Below are positions 1 to 5,336 of a stretch of DNA of 5,851 nt, one piece after another. The number at the start of each line of letters is the position of its first letter. Within the stretch, counting starts at the first letter, position 1. The DNA comes from Opitutaceae bacterium (GTDB lineage Bacteria > Verrucomicrobiota > Verrucomicrobiia > Opitutales > Opitutaceae), in contig JAESUN010000102.1 of the NCBI GenBank assembly GCA_016763045.1, positions 1 through 5,851 of the forward strand, given 5' to 3'. The notes below the pieces were generated by a model. The model was not told the DNA's origin, did no database searches, and saw only the letters and a program-made list of their open reading frames with translations. The translations under genes were made by a program, and so were the position numbers.

Positions 1-102
1 GGGGAGTTGAGTAATTTTGATGAAGGCTTTGTTAAGTCTTTTATTTTGGTCAGGATTAACAGGAAAGGTGATGGAGGTGAGGGTGAGAGGTTCTCACGCT
101 AA
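1..102 (+). CDS. Possible C-terminal tail of an upstream protein (partial, uncertain)
   Basis: Only this plus-strand frame stays open from the left edge; the other two plus frames stop within the first 15 bases. It gives 33 residues, mostly polar and charged towards the end (…INRKGDGGEGERFSR), then TAA at 100-102. The last codons and the stop are supplied by the TTCTCACGCTAA part of the short repeat at 91-120, so if this is a real gene its 3' end has been overwritten or extended by that repeat. No family is recognisable in so short a piece. It may equally be non-coding sequence open by chance. Confidence 0.25.
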   Translation, partial: GELSNFDEGFVKSFILVRINRKGDGGEGERFSR

Positions 103-120
103 GGCGCCAAGACGCTATTT
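91..120 (+). repeat. Degenerate short intergenic repeat with 8-nt period (CGCTAAGG type)
   Basis: After TTCTCA the sequence falls into three 8-nt units: CGCTAAGG (97-104), CGCCAAGA (105-112) and CGCTATTT (113-120). Units 1 and 2 share six of eight bases, and unit 3 keeps only the first half. It looks like a decayed copy of the CGCAAAGR-type multi-unit repeat that I recall being scattered between genes in many environmental bacterial genomes; that recall is unchecked. Only this copy is visible here. It may provide the stop of the frame entering from the left edge. Confidence 0.5.
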
Positions 121-138
121 TTTTATGGGCTAGTTGGG

Positions 139-210
139 TTGTTTTTATCTGCAGCAATAACTTTTTTCTTTGGGTCTTGCTCTGGAGGAGAAGAGACAGA
201 TGGTTCTTAA
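139..210 (+). other. In-frame lipoprotein-signal-like fragment ending in a stop
   Basis: In the same reading frame as the downstream sialidase-like gene, a possible TTG start at 139 begins the run LFLSAAITFFFGSCSGGEE, then four more residues and TAA (208-210); a second in-frame TAA is at 214-216. A hydrophobic stretch, then GSC, then a small and acidic stretch is the pattern of a type II (lipoprotein) signal peptide with the lipid-modified Cys at codon 178-180. No ATG or convincing ribosome site precedes it, and the hydrophobic core is preceded by only one basic residue (Lys, codon 109-111) in the open frame. It may be a relic of a secreted form of the next gene, a fragment of another gene, or chance. 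The GGAGGAG bases also read as a Shine-Dalgarno, which is a competing explanation. Confidence 0.2.
184..190 (+). promoter_or_regulatory. Strong Shine-Dalgarno (GGAGGAG) not serving the main start codon
   Basis: GGAGGAG is the best ribosome-binding match in the window. It lies 9 nt before the ATG at 200, which opens only an 8-codon frame. It is 50 nt from the sialidase start at 241, too far to serve it directly. This suggests ribosomes are loaded on the leader and either reinitiate at 241 or are lost. Confidence 0.4.
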
Positions 211-226
211 CCATAACGAACGTTAG
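200..226 (+). CDS. Candidate leader mini-ORF, 8 codons
   Basis: ATG at 200 follows a strong GGAGGAG by 9 nt and encodes MVLNHNER, then TAG at 224-226. The stop is 14 nt before the ATG of the sialidase-like gene, whose own upstream bases (TTACCCCATACCCC) contain no purine-rich ribosome site. Spacing and context fit translational coupling by reinitiation. A peptide this short could be fortuitous. Another reading is that the ATG at 200 was once the gene's start, in a different frame from 241, and lost its connection through an indel and stops. Confidence 0.3.
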   Translation: MVLNHNER

Positions 227-229
227 TTA
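214..229. promoter_or_regulatory. 16-bp near-palindrome, candidate operator upstream of the sialidase-like gene
   Basis: TAACGAACGTTAGTTA pairs 7 of 8 positions around a centre between 221 and 222; the mismatch is 218 with 225. It ends 11 nt before the start codon. Its symmetry and length fit a site for a dimeric repressor such as those that commonly control sugar-use genes, but no regulator gene lies in the window and the family cannot be named. It overlaps the stop of the mini-ORF, so it could also act at the RNA level by occluding the start region. It is followed by a tandem ACCCCAT duplication (229-242) that runs into the start codon. Confidence 0.3.
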
Positions 230-240
230 CCCCATACCCC

Positions 241-1488
241 ATGGATATTAAAACCGAGTTAAACCGTACCCATCCCGATTATGTCGTCTATGTGCCGGAG
301 GGCGAAAAGAATACCGGGAATGAGCATTTTCTAGTTTTTGACGGGCCGGATGGTTCGTTGATGGTTATCTGGACGCAGAGCACCTATGAAGGCATGCCGG
401 ATCAGCATATCGTTTTTGCCCGAAGTGATGACGGGGGCAAAACGTGGACACCTCCTAAGACGATTGCCTGCAAGGATGAGACCCATGGGATGGCCAGCTG
501 GGCCTTTCCTCTGGTCACTCATTCAGGCCGGATTTATGCGATCTTCAGCCGGCATATCGGGGTGAATGACTATGCGACCCATACGACCGGGTTGATGGCG
601 GGAATTTACAGTGATGACAATGGCGAGACCTGGTCGGAAGAGGGTATTATCCCGATGCCGAAGAGTAAGTGGGATAATGCCGATCCGAATATACCGGCCA
701 ACTGGATCGTCTGGCAAAAGCCAGCCCGGATTTCGGATGGGAAGTATTTTGCGGGGATGACGCGTTGGGTGAGCCCAACCGTTCGAGGAGAACCGCCGAT
801 CGAGTCATGGATTTCACATGCGTCGGTGGTCGAGTTTGTGCGATTTGAAAACCTGGATGATAATCCGGAGGTAAAGGATATCCACATTCGGTTTACGATG
901 AGTGATGATGAGGCGTTGCAGTATCCCTACCCAGGTTATCCTGATGTGAGTGTGATTCAGGAGCCCACGGTGATCGCTTTACCGGATGATCGCCTCTTTT
1001 GCATTATGCGGACCGCTGCCGGGTATACGGTCTACAGTGTTTCGGAAGATGGTGGTATCAAGTGGTCGCAGCCTTTGCCGCTACGCTTTCAGGATGGGGG
1101 TGAAATACTGAAGCATCCGTTGAGCCCATCGCCGATGTATGATGTAGGGAAAGGAGATATTCTTTTCTTCTATCACGATAACGATGGAAATTTTGAACAG
1201 TGGACACCCATCGATAGCAACTGGCATAGAAGGCCTATTTTTCTGGTTCGTGGACAATACAGACCAGGCGCAGAGCAGCCGGTCTGGTTTTCCCAAAAAG
1301 AATTCTTTATGGATAATGATGGCATCCCTATTGGTTATAAAGAGGGTCGTGCGGACTTGGCCATGTACGCCAGTGTGACAATGGAAGGGGATAATCCCGT
1401 TATCTGGTACCCGGAAAGGAAATACTTTTTGCTGGGCAAACGTATTGCGCGAGAAAGAATCACGGCGATGAAGGTTCCTGAGAGGTGA
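241..1488 (+). CDS. Sialidase-like BNR-repeat (six-bladed propeller) protein, likely glycoside hydrolase
   Basis: A 415-residue protein of the sialidase/neuraminidase superfamily (BNR_2 type). Asp boxes of the form SxDxGxTW occur at residues 62-69 (SDDGGKTW) and 124-131 (SDDNGETW), with a degenerate third at 268-275 (SEDGGIKW). Conserved blocks are NTGNEHFLVFDGPDGSL near 24-40, QEPTVIALPDDRLFCIMRT at 240-258 (Glu241, Arg257) and RRPIFLVRG at 330-338, the region where such enzymes keep catalytic Glu and Arg residues. The classical N-terminal RIP arginine motif is not visible; NEHF occupies the equivalent place. The substrate is therefore probably not certain to be sialic acid. No signal peptide is seen, so a cytoplasmic location is inferred. 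ATG 241 is the first start after two in-frame stops (208, 214) and lacks a Shine-Dalgarno. It is followed by a glycosidase and a sulfatase, suggesting a role in breaking down imported sulfated glycan fragments. Superfamily is confident; reaction unknown. Confidence 0.88.
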   Translation: MDIKTELNRTHPDYVVYVPEGEKNTGNEHFLVFDGPDGSLMVIWTQSTYEGMPDQHIVFARSDDGGKTWTPPKTIACKDETHGMASWAFPLVTHSGRIYAIFSRHIGVNDYATHTTGLMAGIYSDDNGETWSEEGIIPMPKSKWDNADPNIPANWIVWQKPARISDGKYFAGMTRWVSPTVRGEPPIESWISHASVVEFVRFENLDDNPEVKDIHIRFTMSDDEALQYPYPGYPDVSVIQEPTVIALPDDRLFCIMRTAAGYTVYSVSEDGGIKWSQPLPLRFQDGGEILKHPLSPSPMYDVGKGDILFFYHDNDGNFEQWTPIDSNWHRRPIFLVRGQYRPGAEQPVWFSQKEFFMDNDGIPIGYKEGRADLAMYASVTMEGDNPVIWYPERKYFLLGKRIARERITAMKVPER

Positions 1489-1490
1489 AG
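1469..1490 (+). repeat. Direct repeat, copy 1 (end of the sialidase-like gene)
   Basis: TGAAGGTTCCTGAGAGGTGA plus AG covers the codons for the last residues KVPER, the stop codon and two further bases. It recurs 85 bp downstream at 1554-1575 with one mismatch in 22 (AGG versus ATG before the TGA). The two copies bracket a 63-bp insert holding the CAGATT-type repeat. Confidence 0.75.
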
Positions 1491-1500
1491 AGGGTTTTGA

Positions 1501-1530
1501 TCCGCAGATTTTCGCAAATTAACACAGATT
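1501..1530 (+). repeat. Dispersed intergenic repeat, copy A, 10-nt internal period
   Basis: Three roughly 10-nt units can be read: TCCGCAGATT, TTCGCAAATT, AACACAGATT. The 24 bases at 1507-1530 match the reverse complement of 3701-3724 at 22 of 24 positions, so this family is present twice, in opposite orientation, on both sides of the glycosidase gene. I recall similar CGCAGATTTTCGCAGATT-like elements between genes of Verrucomicrobiota and other environmental bacteria; that is memory and not a search result. Function unknown. Confidence 0.7.
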
Positions 1531-1553
1531 TGATGATGGCTCTGTTTTAGGTC

Positions 1554-1575
1554 TGAAGGTTCCTGAGATGTGAAG
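1554..1575 (+). repeat. Direct repeat, copy 2 (duplicated gene tail, untranslated)
   Basis: This is a second copy of the last codons and stop of the sialidase-like gene, 21 of 22 bases identical to 1469-1490. It lies beyond the gene's stop and has no start of its own. The arrangement resembles a target-site or slippage duplication created when the 63 bp at 1491-1553 were inserted. Confidence 0.75.
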
Positions 1576-1597
1576 TTTTCTTTATCCTTTTTGGAAC

Positions 1598-1609
1598 TTG
1601 CTCTGATTG
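1598..1609 (+). promoter_or_regulatory. Shared 12-nt upstream word, copy 1 (TTGCTCTGATTG)
   Basis: The word ends 22 nt before the glycosidase ATG. An identical 12-mer ends 23 nt before the sulfatase ATG (3751-3762). A shorter TTGCTCTG also occurs at 177-184 upstream of the sialidase-like gene. The near-equal spacing suggests a shared promoter or leader element. No clear -10 hexamer accompanies it at a standard distance in both places, so the role is unassigned. Confidence 0.4.
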
Positions 1610-1631
1610 AAACGAGGCAGAAGGGTAGCGT

Positions 1632-3626
1632 ATGAATTTTTCCACCCAATTGGAAAACGCTTCGGCAGAGTTTGATGGCAGGGAACTCGTTGTTTCGACG
1701 GGTCTGATCCGGAGGGTATGGAGGGTCGTTCCGAATGGCTTATCCACCGTTAGTTTTAAACGTGAGGAGATGGGAGCCGATGAATGGGTTACTGAAAATG
1801 AATGTAAGTGTGATTGGTATCTAGCGGGTCTGGTTGAGAGAGGAACTAAGGCGGAGATTGTTTCTGCTCATTGCGAGGTGATCAAAGAAGATCCTTATAC
1901 GGCGGATCGATTGAACGTGGAGATACTGCTCCAGTATCCTGAGTCTTATATCGAGTTGCGTTACAGGGTGTGGGTTTACCCGGACTCTCCTGGTGTTCGC
2001 ACACAGCTATCGATGAGGGCTTTGAGCGCGCGAGATCCTGATAAATGGCCGAGCTATCTGACGGCATCGTATGCCGAACGTATTGGCCTCCAGGCAAGTG
2101 GCTGTGAGCGATTAGCGGTGGGTTATTACAATGATACTCAGCATAGAGGATCCTTTGAGACGCCGATGATGAAGGAGGAGAGGAGAGTGGATTTAATCGT
2201 ACGGCGTGAGGTCCATGATTGGGCGAATATCCTGTATTTACGGCGTGATACCGAGGGCATGGCTCTGGTCAAGGAATCCCATAAATGCGTCAATCAAGAG
2301 GGTGTTGATACAGGGGCTTTTATTTTGAATCCGGATGAAGTGAAGGTGACGGGTCTGGGTCTGCGTATCAATGGGTATGGTGATGACTCAGAATGGATAC
2401 GGCATGATCGTTTTCATGAGATGTGGGCCAACTGGAGTATCCTATTTTCAGGGGATGAAAGAGAAGGCTCGCGGGCGGTTAAGGCGTTTGATCGCTACCG
2501 TTACCCCTTTGATCCGAAACGGGACATTTATATAATGGCCAATACATGGGGATCGCGTGGTTCGGGAGAGCTGTCGCGTTCGGCGGCGGAAGAAGAAAAC
2601 ATTGTAAGGGAGATCGAGAGTTGTGCGGACCTGGGGATCGATGTGCTACAGATCGATGACGGTTGGGAACTGGATCCTGGCGTGGCGGATGTAGAAGGAT
2701 CGGATTGGCGACCGGTTAAGTCACGTTTTCCACATGGATGGGAGAGGGTTAAAGAGGTGGCCAAGGCCAAGGGCGTTATCTTAGGGATCTGGCATGCATG
2801 GACAGCTCCGGTTGAGCGGATTATGGAGAATTTTGACAAGGGAGATTTTTGTTATTTTAAGATCGATTTTATCGGAATAGATTTTAGGTATCAGCTCGAA
2901 GCTTTGATGAAAAAGGCCCGTGCTTTGGCAGAGCACGCAAAGCACACGATTCGGATCAATTGGGACTTAACTGAGATTGCCGCACGGGTTGGCTATTTCT
3001 ATGGAAGGGAGTTTGGACAGCTTTTTCCGCGCAATTCCCAAGCACCGCTTCCAGGGAATTCTAGAATAGATCATGTCTTGTACCGGCCGAGTATTTTTTT
3101 GAGGGATGCCTGGGAATATGCGCATCATATGAATTTGAATCATTTTCTGATCAATATTCAGAACAAGGATCGGTTTGAGCGCAGTGGAGCCGATCGGTAT
3201 TCTCATTCATACTGTTTTGCGGTTGCGATGATGGCGGTGCCAAACTTCATGCAGGAGACGCATTTCTACAGTCAGGCAGCCAGGGACGAACTTCGCCCTT
3301 TGATCGCTCTGTACAAAGAGCACCGGGAGGGCATTCTGGGAGGATTTGTCTTTCCGATTGGTGAGGAACCGAGTGATGCCAGCTGGTCGGGCTTTCAGTG
3401 TATTTTGTCTAACGAAAGAGAGGGCTATCTAACGATCTTCCGGGAGATTGATAATGCGGAAGGAACCTGTGGGATGACATTGGACCTTCCCTCTGGGGAA
3501 GAGCTGATCCTGCATGATCTGGTAAGAGATGAGACGCTGAGGTTAAGTCTTAGTAACGGGAACACACTCCAGATTGCGATTTCGAAACCGGGAGATTTCC
3601 GTTTTTATCGGTATGAGGTTTCTTAG
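1632..3626 (+). CDS. Clan GH-D glycoside hydrolase, GH36-like (alpha-galactosidase/melibiase type)
   Basis: A 664-residue enzyme with the GH36 plan: an N-terminal beta-sandwich (about 1-290), a central (beta/alpha)8 barrel (about 295-560) and a small C-terminal beta domain (about 570-664). Barrel motifs are DVLQIDDGWE at 337-346, GVILGIWHAWTAP at 381-393, and YFKIDF at 408-413, where Lys410-x-Asp412 matches the KxD nucleophile signature of clan GH-D. Further on lie RINWDLTE (441-448) and GYFYGREFG (454-462). These replace the GG-R-D acid/base block of textbook GH36 enzymes, so Asp445 or another residue may be the acid/base; this is inference. The likely reaction is retaining hydrolysis of an alpha-linked hexose such as galactose; exact substrate unknown. 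No signal peptide. AAGGG at 1621-1625, 6 nt before the ATG, is a modest ribosome site supporting this start. Flanked by inverted copies of a short repeat and followed by a sulfatase, fitting co-action on sulfated oligosaccharides. Confidence 0.85.
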   Translation: MNFSTQLENASAEFDGRELVVSTGLIRRVWRVVPNGLSTVSFKREEMGADEWVTENECKCDWYLAGLVERGTKAEIVSAHCEVIKEDPYTADRLNVEILLQYPESYIELRYRVWVYPDSPGVRTQLSMRALSARDPDKWPSYLTASYAERIGLQASGCERLAVGYYNDTQHRGSFETPMMKEERRVDLIVRREVHDWANILYLRRDTEGMALVKESHKCVNQEGVDTGAFILNPDEVKVTGLGLRINGYGDDSEWIRHDRFHEMWANWSILFSGDEREGSRAVKAFDRYRYPFDPKRDIYIMANTWGSRGSGELSRSAAEEENIVREIESCADLGIDVLQIDDGWELDPGVADVEGSDWRPVKSRFPHGWERVKEVAKAKGVILGIWHAWTAPVERIMENFDKGDFCYFKIDFIGIDFRYQLEALMKKARALAEHAKHTIRINWDLTEIAARVGYFYGREFGQLFPRNSQAPLPGNSRIDHVLYRPSIFLRDAWEYAHHMNLNHFLINIQNKDRFERSGADRYSHSYCFAVAMMAVPNFMQETHFYSQAARDELRPLIALYKEHREGILGGFVFPIGEEPSDASWSGFQCILSNEREGYLTIFREIDNAEGTCGMTLDLPSGEELILHDLVRDETLRLSLSNGNTLQIAISKPGDFRFYRYEVS

Positions 3627-3657
3627 AGCAATTTTAGGATATATTGTCGTTCAGGTG

Positions 3658-3700
3658 AGGCAGAAAACCAAGTAGCGCTATTTTTCTGCTTTGGCTTTTT
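3658..3700 (+). terminator. Hairpin with T-tract after the glycosidase gene, possible intrinsic terminator
   Basis: GCAGAAAA (3660-3667) pairs perfectly with TTTTCTGC (3682-3689). G-T and A-T pairs (3659/3690, 3658/3691) can extend the stem. The 14-nt loop contains the 8-bp palindrome TAGCGCTA. The downstream sequence GGCTTTTT ends at 3700, a few bases after the stem. The stem is A/T-rich and the T-run is offset, so termination may be partial, which would permit some readthrough to the sulfatase. Confidence 0.35.
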
Positions 3701-3728
3701 AATCTGTGTTAGTCTGCGAAAATCAGTG
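3701..3728 (-). repeat. Dispersed intergenic repeat, copy B (inverted relative to copy A)
   Basis: AATCTGTGTTAGTCTGCGAA continuing to AATC at 3724 is the reverse complement of 1507-1530 with 2 mismatches in 24. On the minus strand it reads as CAGATT-type units about 10 nt apart: GATTTTCGCA, then GACTAACACA, then GATT. It abuts the hairpin and T-tract of the preceding feature. Whether the repeat or the hairpin is the functional part cannot be told from one site. Confidence 0.7.
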
Positions 3729-3750
3729 ACGGAGCTGTGAGGGAAATTCT

Positions 3751-3762
3751 TTGCTCTGATTG
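3751..3762 (+). promoter_or_regulatory. Shared 12-nt upstream word, copy 2 (TTGCTCTGATTG)
   Basis: Identical to 1598-1609. It ends 23 nt before the sulfatase ATG, compared with 22 nt at the glycosidase. The flanking bases differ between the two sites (GTTTTTTTC here, AAACGAGGC there), so this is a conserved word within otherwise unrelated leaders. Confidence 0.4.
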
Positions 3763-3785
3763 TTTTTTTCTGGATAGTTGAAGAG

Positions 3786-5255
3786 ATGGAAGAAAAGAAG
3801 AGCCCGCATGTGATTGTGATCATGGCAGATCAGCTAAGGTTTGATGTTCTGTCTAAAGAGGTGGCCCCAAATATTTCTCAACTGCGGGAGGAGAGTGTTC
3901 AGTTCTCAAATGCCTACTGTAATTCCCCTCTATGCGTTCCAGCCAGGGGTTCTTTTTTTACTTCTACGTATCCCAATGCAAACGGGTGCCTGATCAATCC
4001 ATGGAAAGAAGAAGATGCCTCGCATGGTCGTTCCTGCAATGAATTGCCAAATCTATACGAGTTGATGGAGAATGATTGGGATAGCTGGCATACAGGGAAG
4101 CAGCATTTTTTTACAGAAGACTCGATTGATGAAAGAGAGTCCTCAAAGACCAAATGGATGAGCATCGAGAAGGGCTATGCCGCTTATCGCGAGGCTTTGG
4201 GAAAGAGAGCCCCTGGTGGGCCCGGATTTCGAGGGGTGTTACCGGAAATGATTGGAGGGGAAAAATCTTTTCCAACCCTTTATTCAATTCCGACTACCGG
4301 TTGTTATGAAGAGGGGTTTGATGCGTTTTTTGACGGTTATATTCTGAAAGAGTCTCTCGATGCCTTGAAGAATAGAGATAAGAGTAAACCGCTCCTTTTG
4401 AATGCAATGTTTCTCGCTCCTCATCCTCCGTTGGAAATCCCAGAACCCTATTTCTCAAAATTCAAGGATGTAGCATTGCCGGAAAATGTGGGCCAATGGA
4501 GCAAGGGGCAGTCTCCACTTCAGATGTATAACCTAACCGGATACTTTGGCACTCGTTATACAAAAAAAGATTGGGAGAAAATCTGGCCGGTTTATCTCGG
4601 CTTGGTAAACCTCCTGGATGATTGTGTGGGGCAGATAATCGATGAGCTGAAGGCGCAGGGTATGTATGACGAAAGCTTAATCGTGTTTACCTCTGATCAT
4701 GGAGAGATGCTCGGTAGTCACTGTCTCTGGCAGAAGATGTGTCTGTATGAAGAGTCTGCGAGAGTCCCCTTATATTTTAAACTGCCGGAGGGGCAACACG
4801 CAGGGAGATCAATCAATGAAACGGTCATGCATATTGATGTGCTGCCAACGATTTGTGATTTGGTGGGTATTCCTAAAGAGAGCAGTTTTCAGGGAAAATC
4901 TCTGAAGGGCTTAATCGATGGAGGGGAGGTTGATGCGGATAGAGCTGCTTTTGTGCAATTTGACGGAAACGGAGCTAGGGGCAATTTTCAGCGATGCGTA
5001 GTGCAGAGCCAAAAGAAGTTGATCGTTGATATCTTTAAGGATGAAACCTTCTTCGAATTGTATGATCTGAAGAATGATCCGCAGGAGATGAACAATCTCG
5101 CTTTTGATGAGATCGAGGAGGTCGAGAAGCTCTTTGTCCTCTTGAGAGAGCATATGGGAAAGACAAACGATTTGCTGGAAATCGAGGAAGGTCGTTATGG
5201 GGAATTCTTACAGGGTTACAAGAGGTTGAAGGAGAGTGAATCCATCAGCTTATAA
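3786..5255 (+). CDS. Type I (formylglycine-dependent) sulfatase
   Basis: A 489-residue alkaline-phosphatase-superfamily sulfatase hydrolysing a sulfate ester, probably on a carbohydrate given its neighbours. Signature residues are all visible: metal-binding ADQLRFD at 14-20 (Asp15; the DQ form resembles choline-sulfatase and phosphonate-monoesterase-like members), the CVPAR motif at 50-54 with Cys50 to be oxidised to formylglycine, GKQH at 104-107 (Lys105, His107), APHPP at 211-215 (His213), SDHGE at 303-307 (Asp304, His305), and Lys317. The stretch after CxPxR reads GSFFTS, with Ser where most members have Gly in TG. Near the C-terminus, FFELYDLKNDPQEMNNLA (422-439) is the family's usual ELYDLxxDPxExxNL block. 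No signal peptide: the first beta strand begins at residue 8, so a cytoplasmic enzyme is inferred. ATG 3786 keeps that strand intact; GAAGAG directly abuts it, so the ribosome site is poor. A formylglycine-generating enzyme must be encoded elsewhere. Substrate unknown. Confidence 0.92.
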   Translation: MEEKKSPHVIVIMADQLRFDVLSKEVAPNISQLREESVQFSNAYCNSPLCVPARGSFFTSTYPNANGCLINPWKEEDASHGRSCNELPNLYELMENDWDSWHTGKQHFFTEDSIDERESSKTKWMSIEKGYAAYREALGKRAPGGPGFRGVLPEMIGGEKSFPTLYSIPTTGCYEEGFDAFFDGYILKESLDALKNRDKSKPLLLNAMFLAPHPPLEIPEPYFSKFKDVALPENVGQWSKGQSPLQMYNLTGYFGTRYTKKDWEKIWPVYLGLVNLLDDCVGQIIDELKAQGMYDESLIVFTSDHGEMLGSHCLWQKMCLYEESARVPLYFKLPEGQHAGRSINETVMHIDVLPTICDLVGIPKESSFQGKSLKGLIDGGEVDADRAAFVQFDGNGARGNFQRCVVQSQKKLIVDIFKDETFFELYDLKNDPQEMNNLAFDEIEEVEKLFVLLREHMGKTNDLLEIEEGRYGEFLQGYKRLKESESISL

Positions 5256-5275
5256 GATCCCTCCCGCCATATCTA

Positions 5276-5306
5276 GCTGTCTAGGCAGCCTCAATGAGGT
5301 TTCTCT
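5276..5306 (+). terminator. Weak hairpin pair after the sulfatase gene, possible terminator
   Basis: GCTG…CAGC (5276-5289) and AGCCTC-AAT-GAGGTT (5287-5301, one G-T pair) are two overlapping, mutually exclusive small stems, the second followed by TCTCT. There is no clean T-run. It lies 20-50 nt after the sulfatase stop and is the only structured element in the 122-bp gap before the M50 gene, apart from the candidate promoter. Confidence 0.22.
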
Positions 5307-5336
5307 GTCGTGCTAATAGATCTTGTGTTTGGCTAT

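Noticed and set aside
91..120. CRISPR-like array
   Set aside because: Units are 8 nt and directly adjacent with no spacers; the 10-nt units at 1501-1530 are likewise too short and contiguous.
20..133. 37-codon ORF on the plus strand (MKALLSLLF…)
   Set aside because: The N-terminus looks faintly signal-like, but there is no good ribosome site, the frame runs through the 8-nt-period repeat, and it ends without any recognisable domain.
134..162. Promoter TTGGGT-17-ATAACT ahead of the sialidase-like gene
   Set aside because: The upstream hexamer is a partial match and the downstream one matches poorly at standard spacing, so it is not supportable.
331..887. Minus-strand open frames opposite the sialidase-like gene
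   Set aside because: They are shadows of a strongly supported plus-strand gene, have no domain-like content, and overlap each other.
1507..3724. Inverted repeats around the glycosidase gene as ends of an insertion sequence
   Set aside because: No transposase or recombinase is present, the enclosed gene is metabolic, and the repeats are internally periodic units rather than typical terminal inverted repeats. Dispersed intergenic repeats explain them better.
3627..3785. Riboswitch or tRNA in the glycosidase-sulfatase gap
   Set aside because: Only a simple hairpin, a T-run and the repeat are visible; no multi-helix conserved core or cloverleaf can be drawn.
4699..4905. Alternative-frame ORF inside the sulfatase gene
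   Set aside because: It lies entirely within the conserved sulfatase frame, including the SDHGE region, and its translation is Cys- and Arg-rich with no motif.
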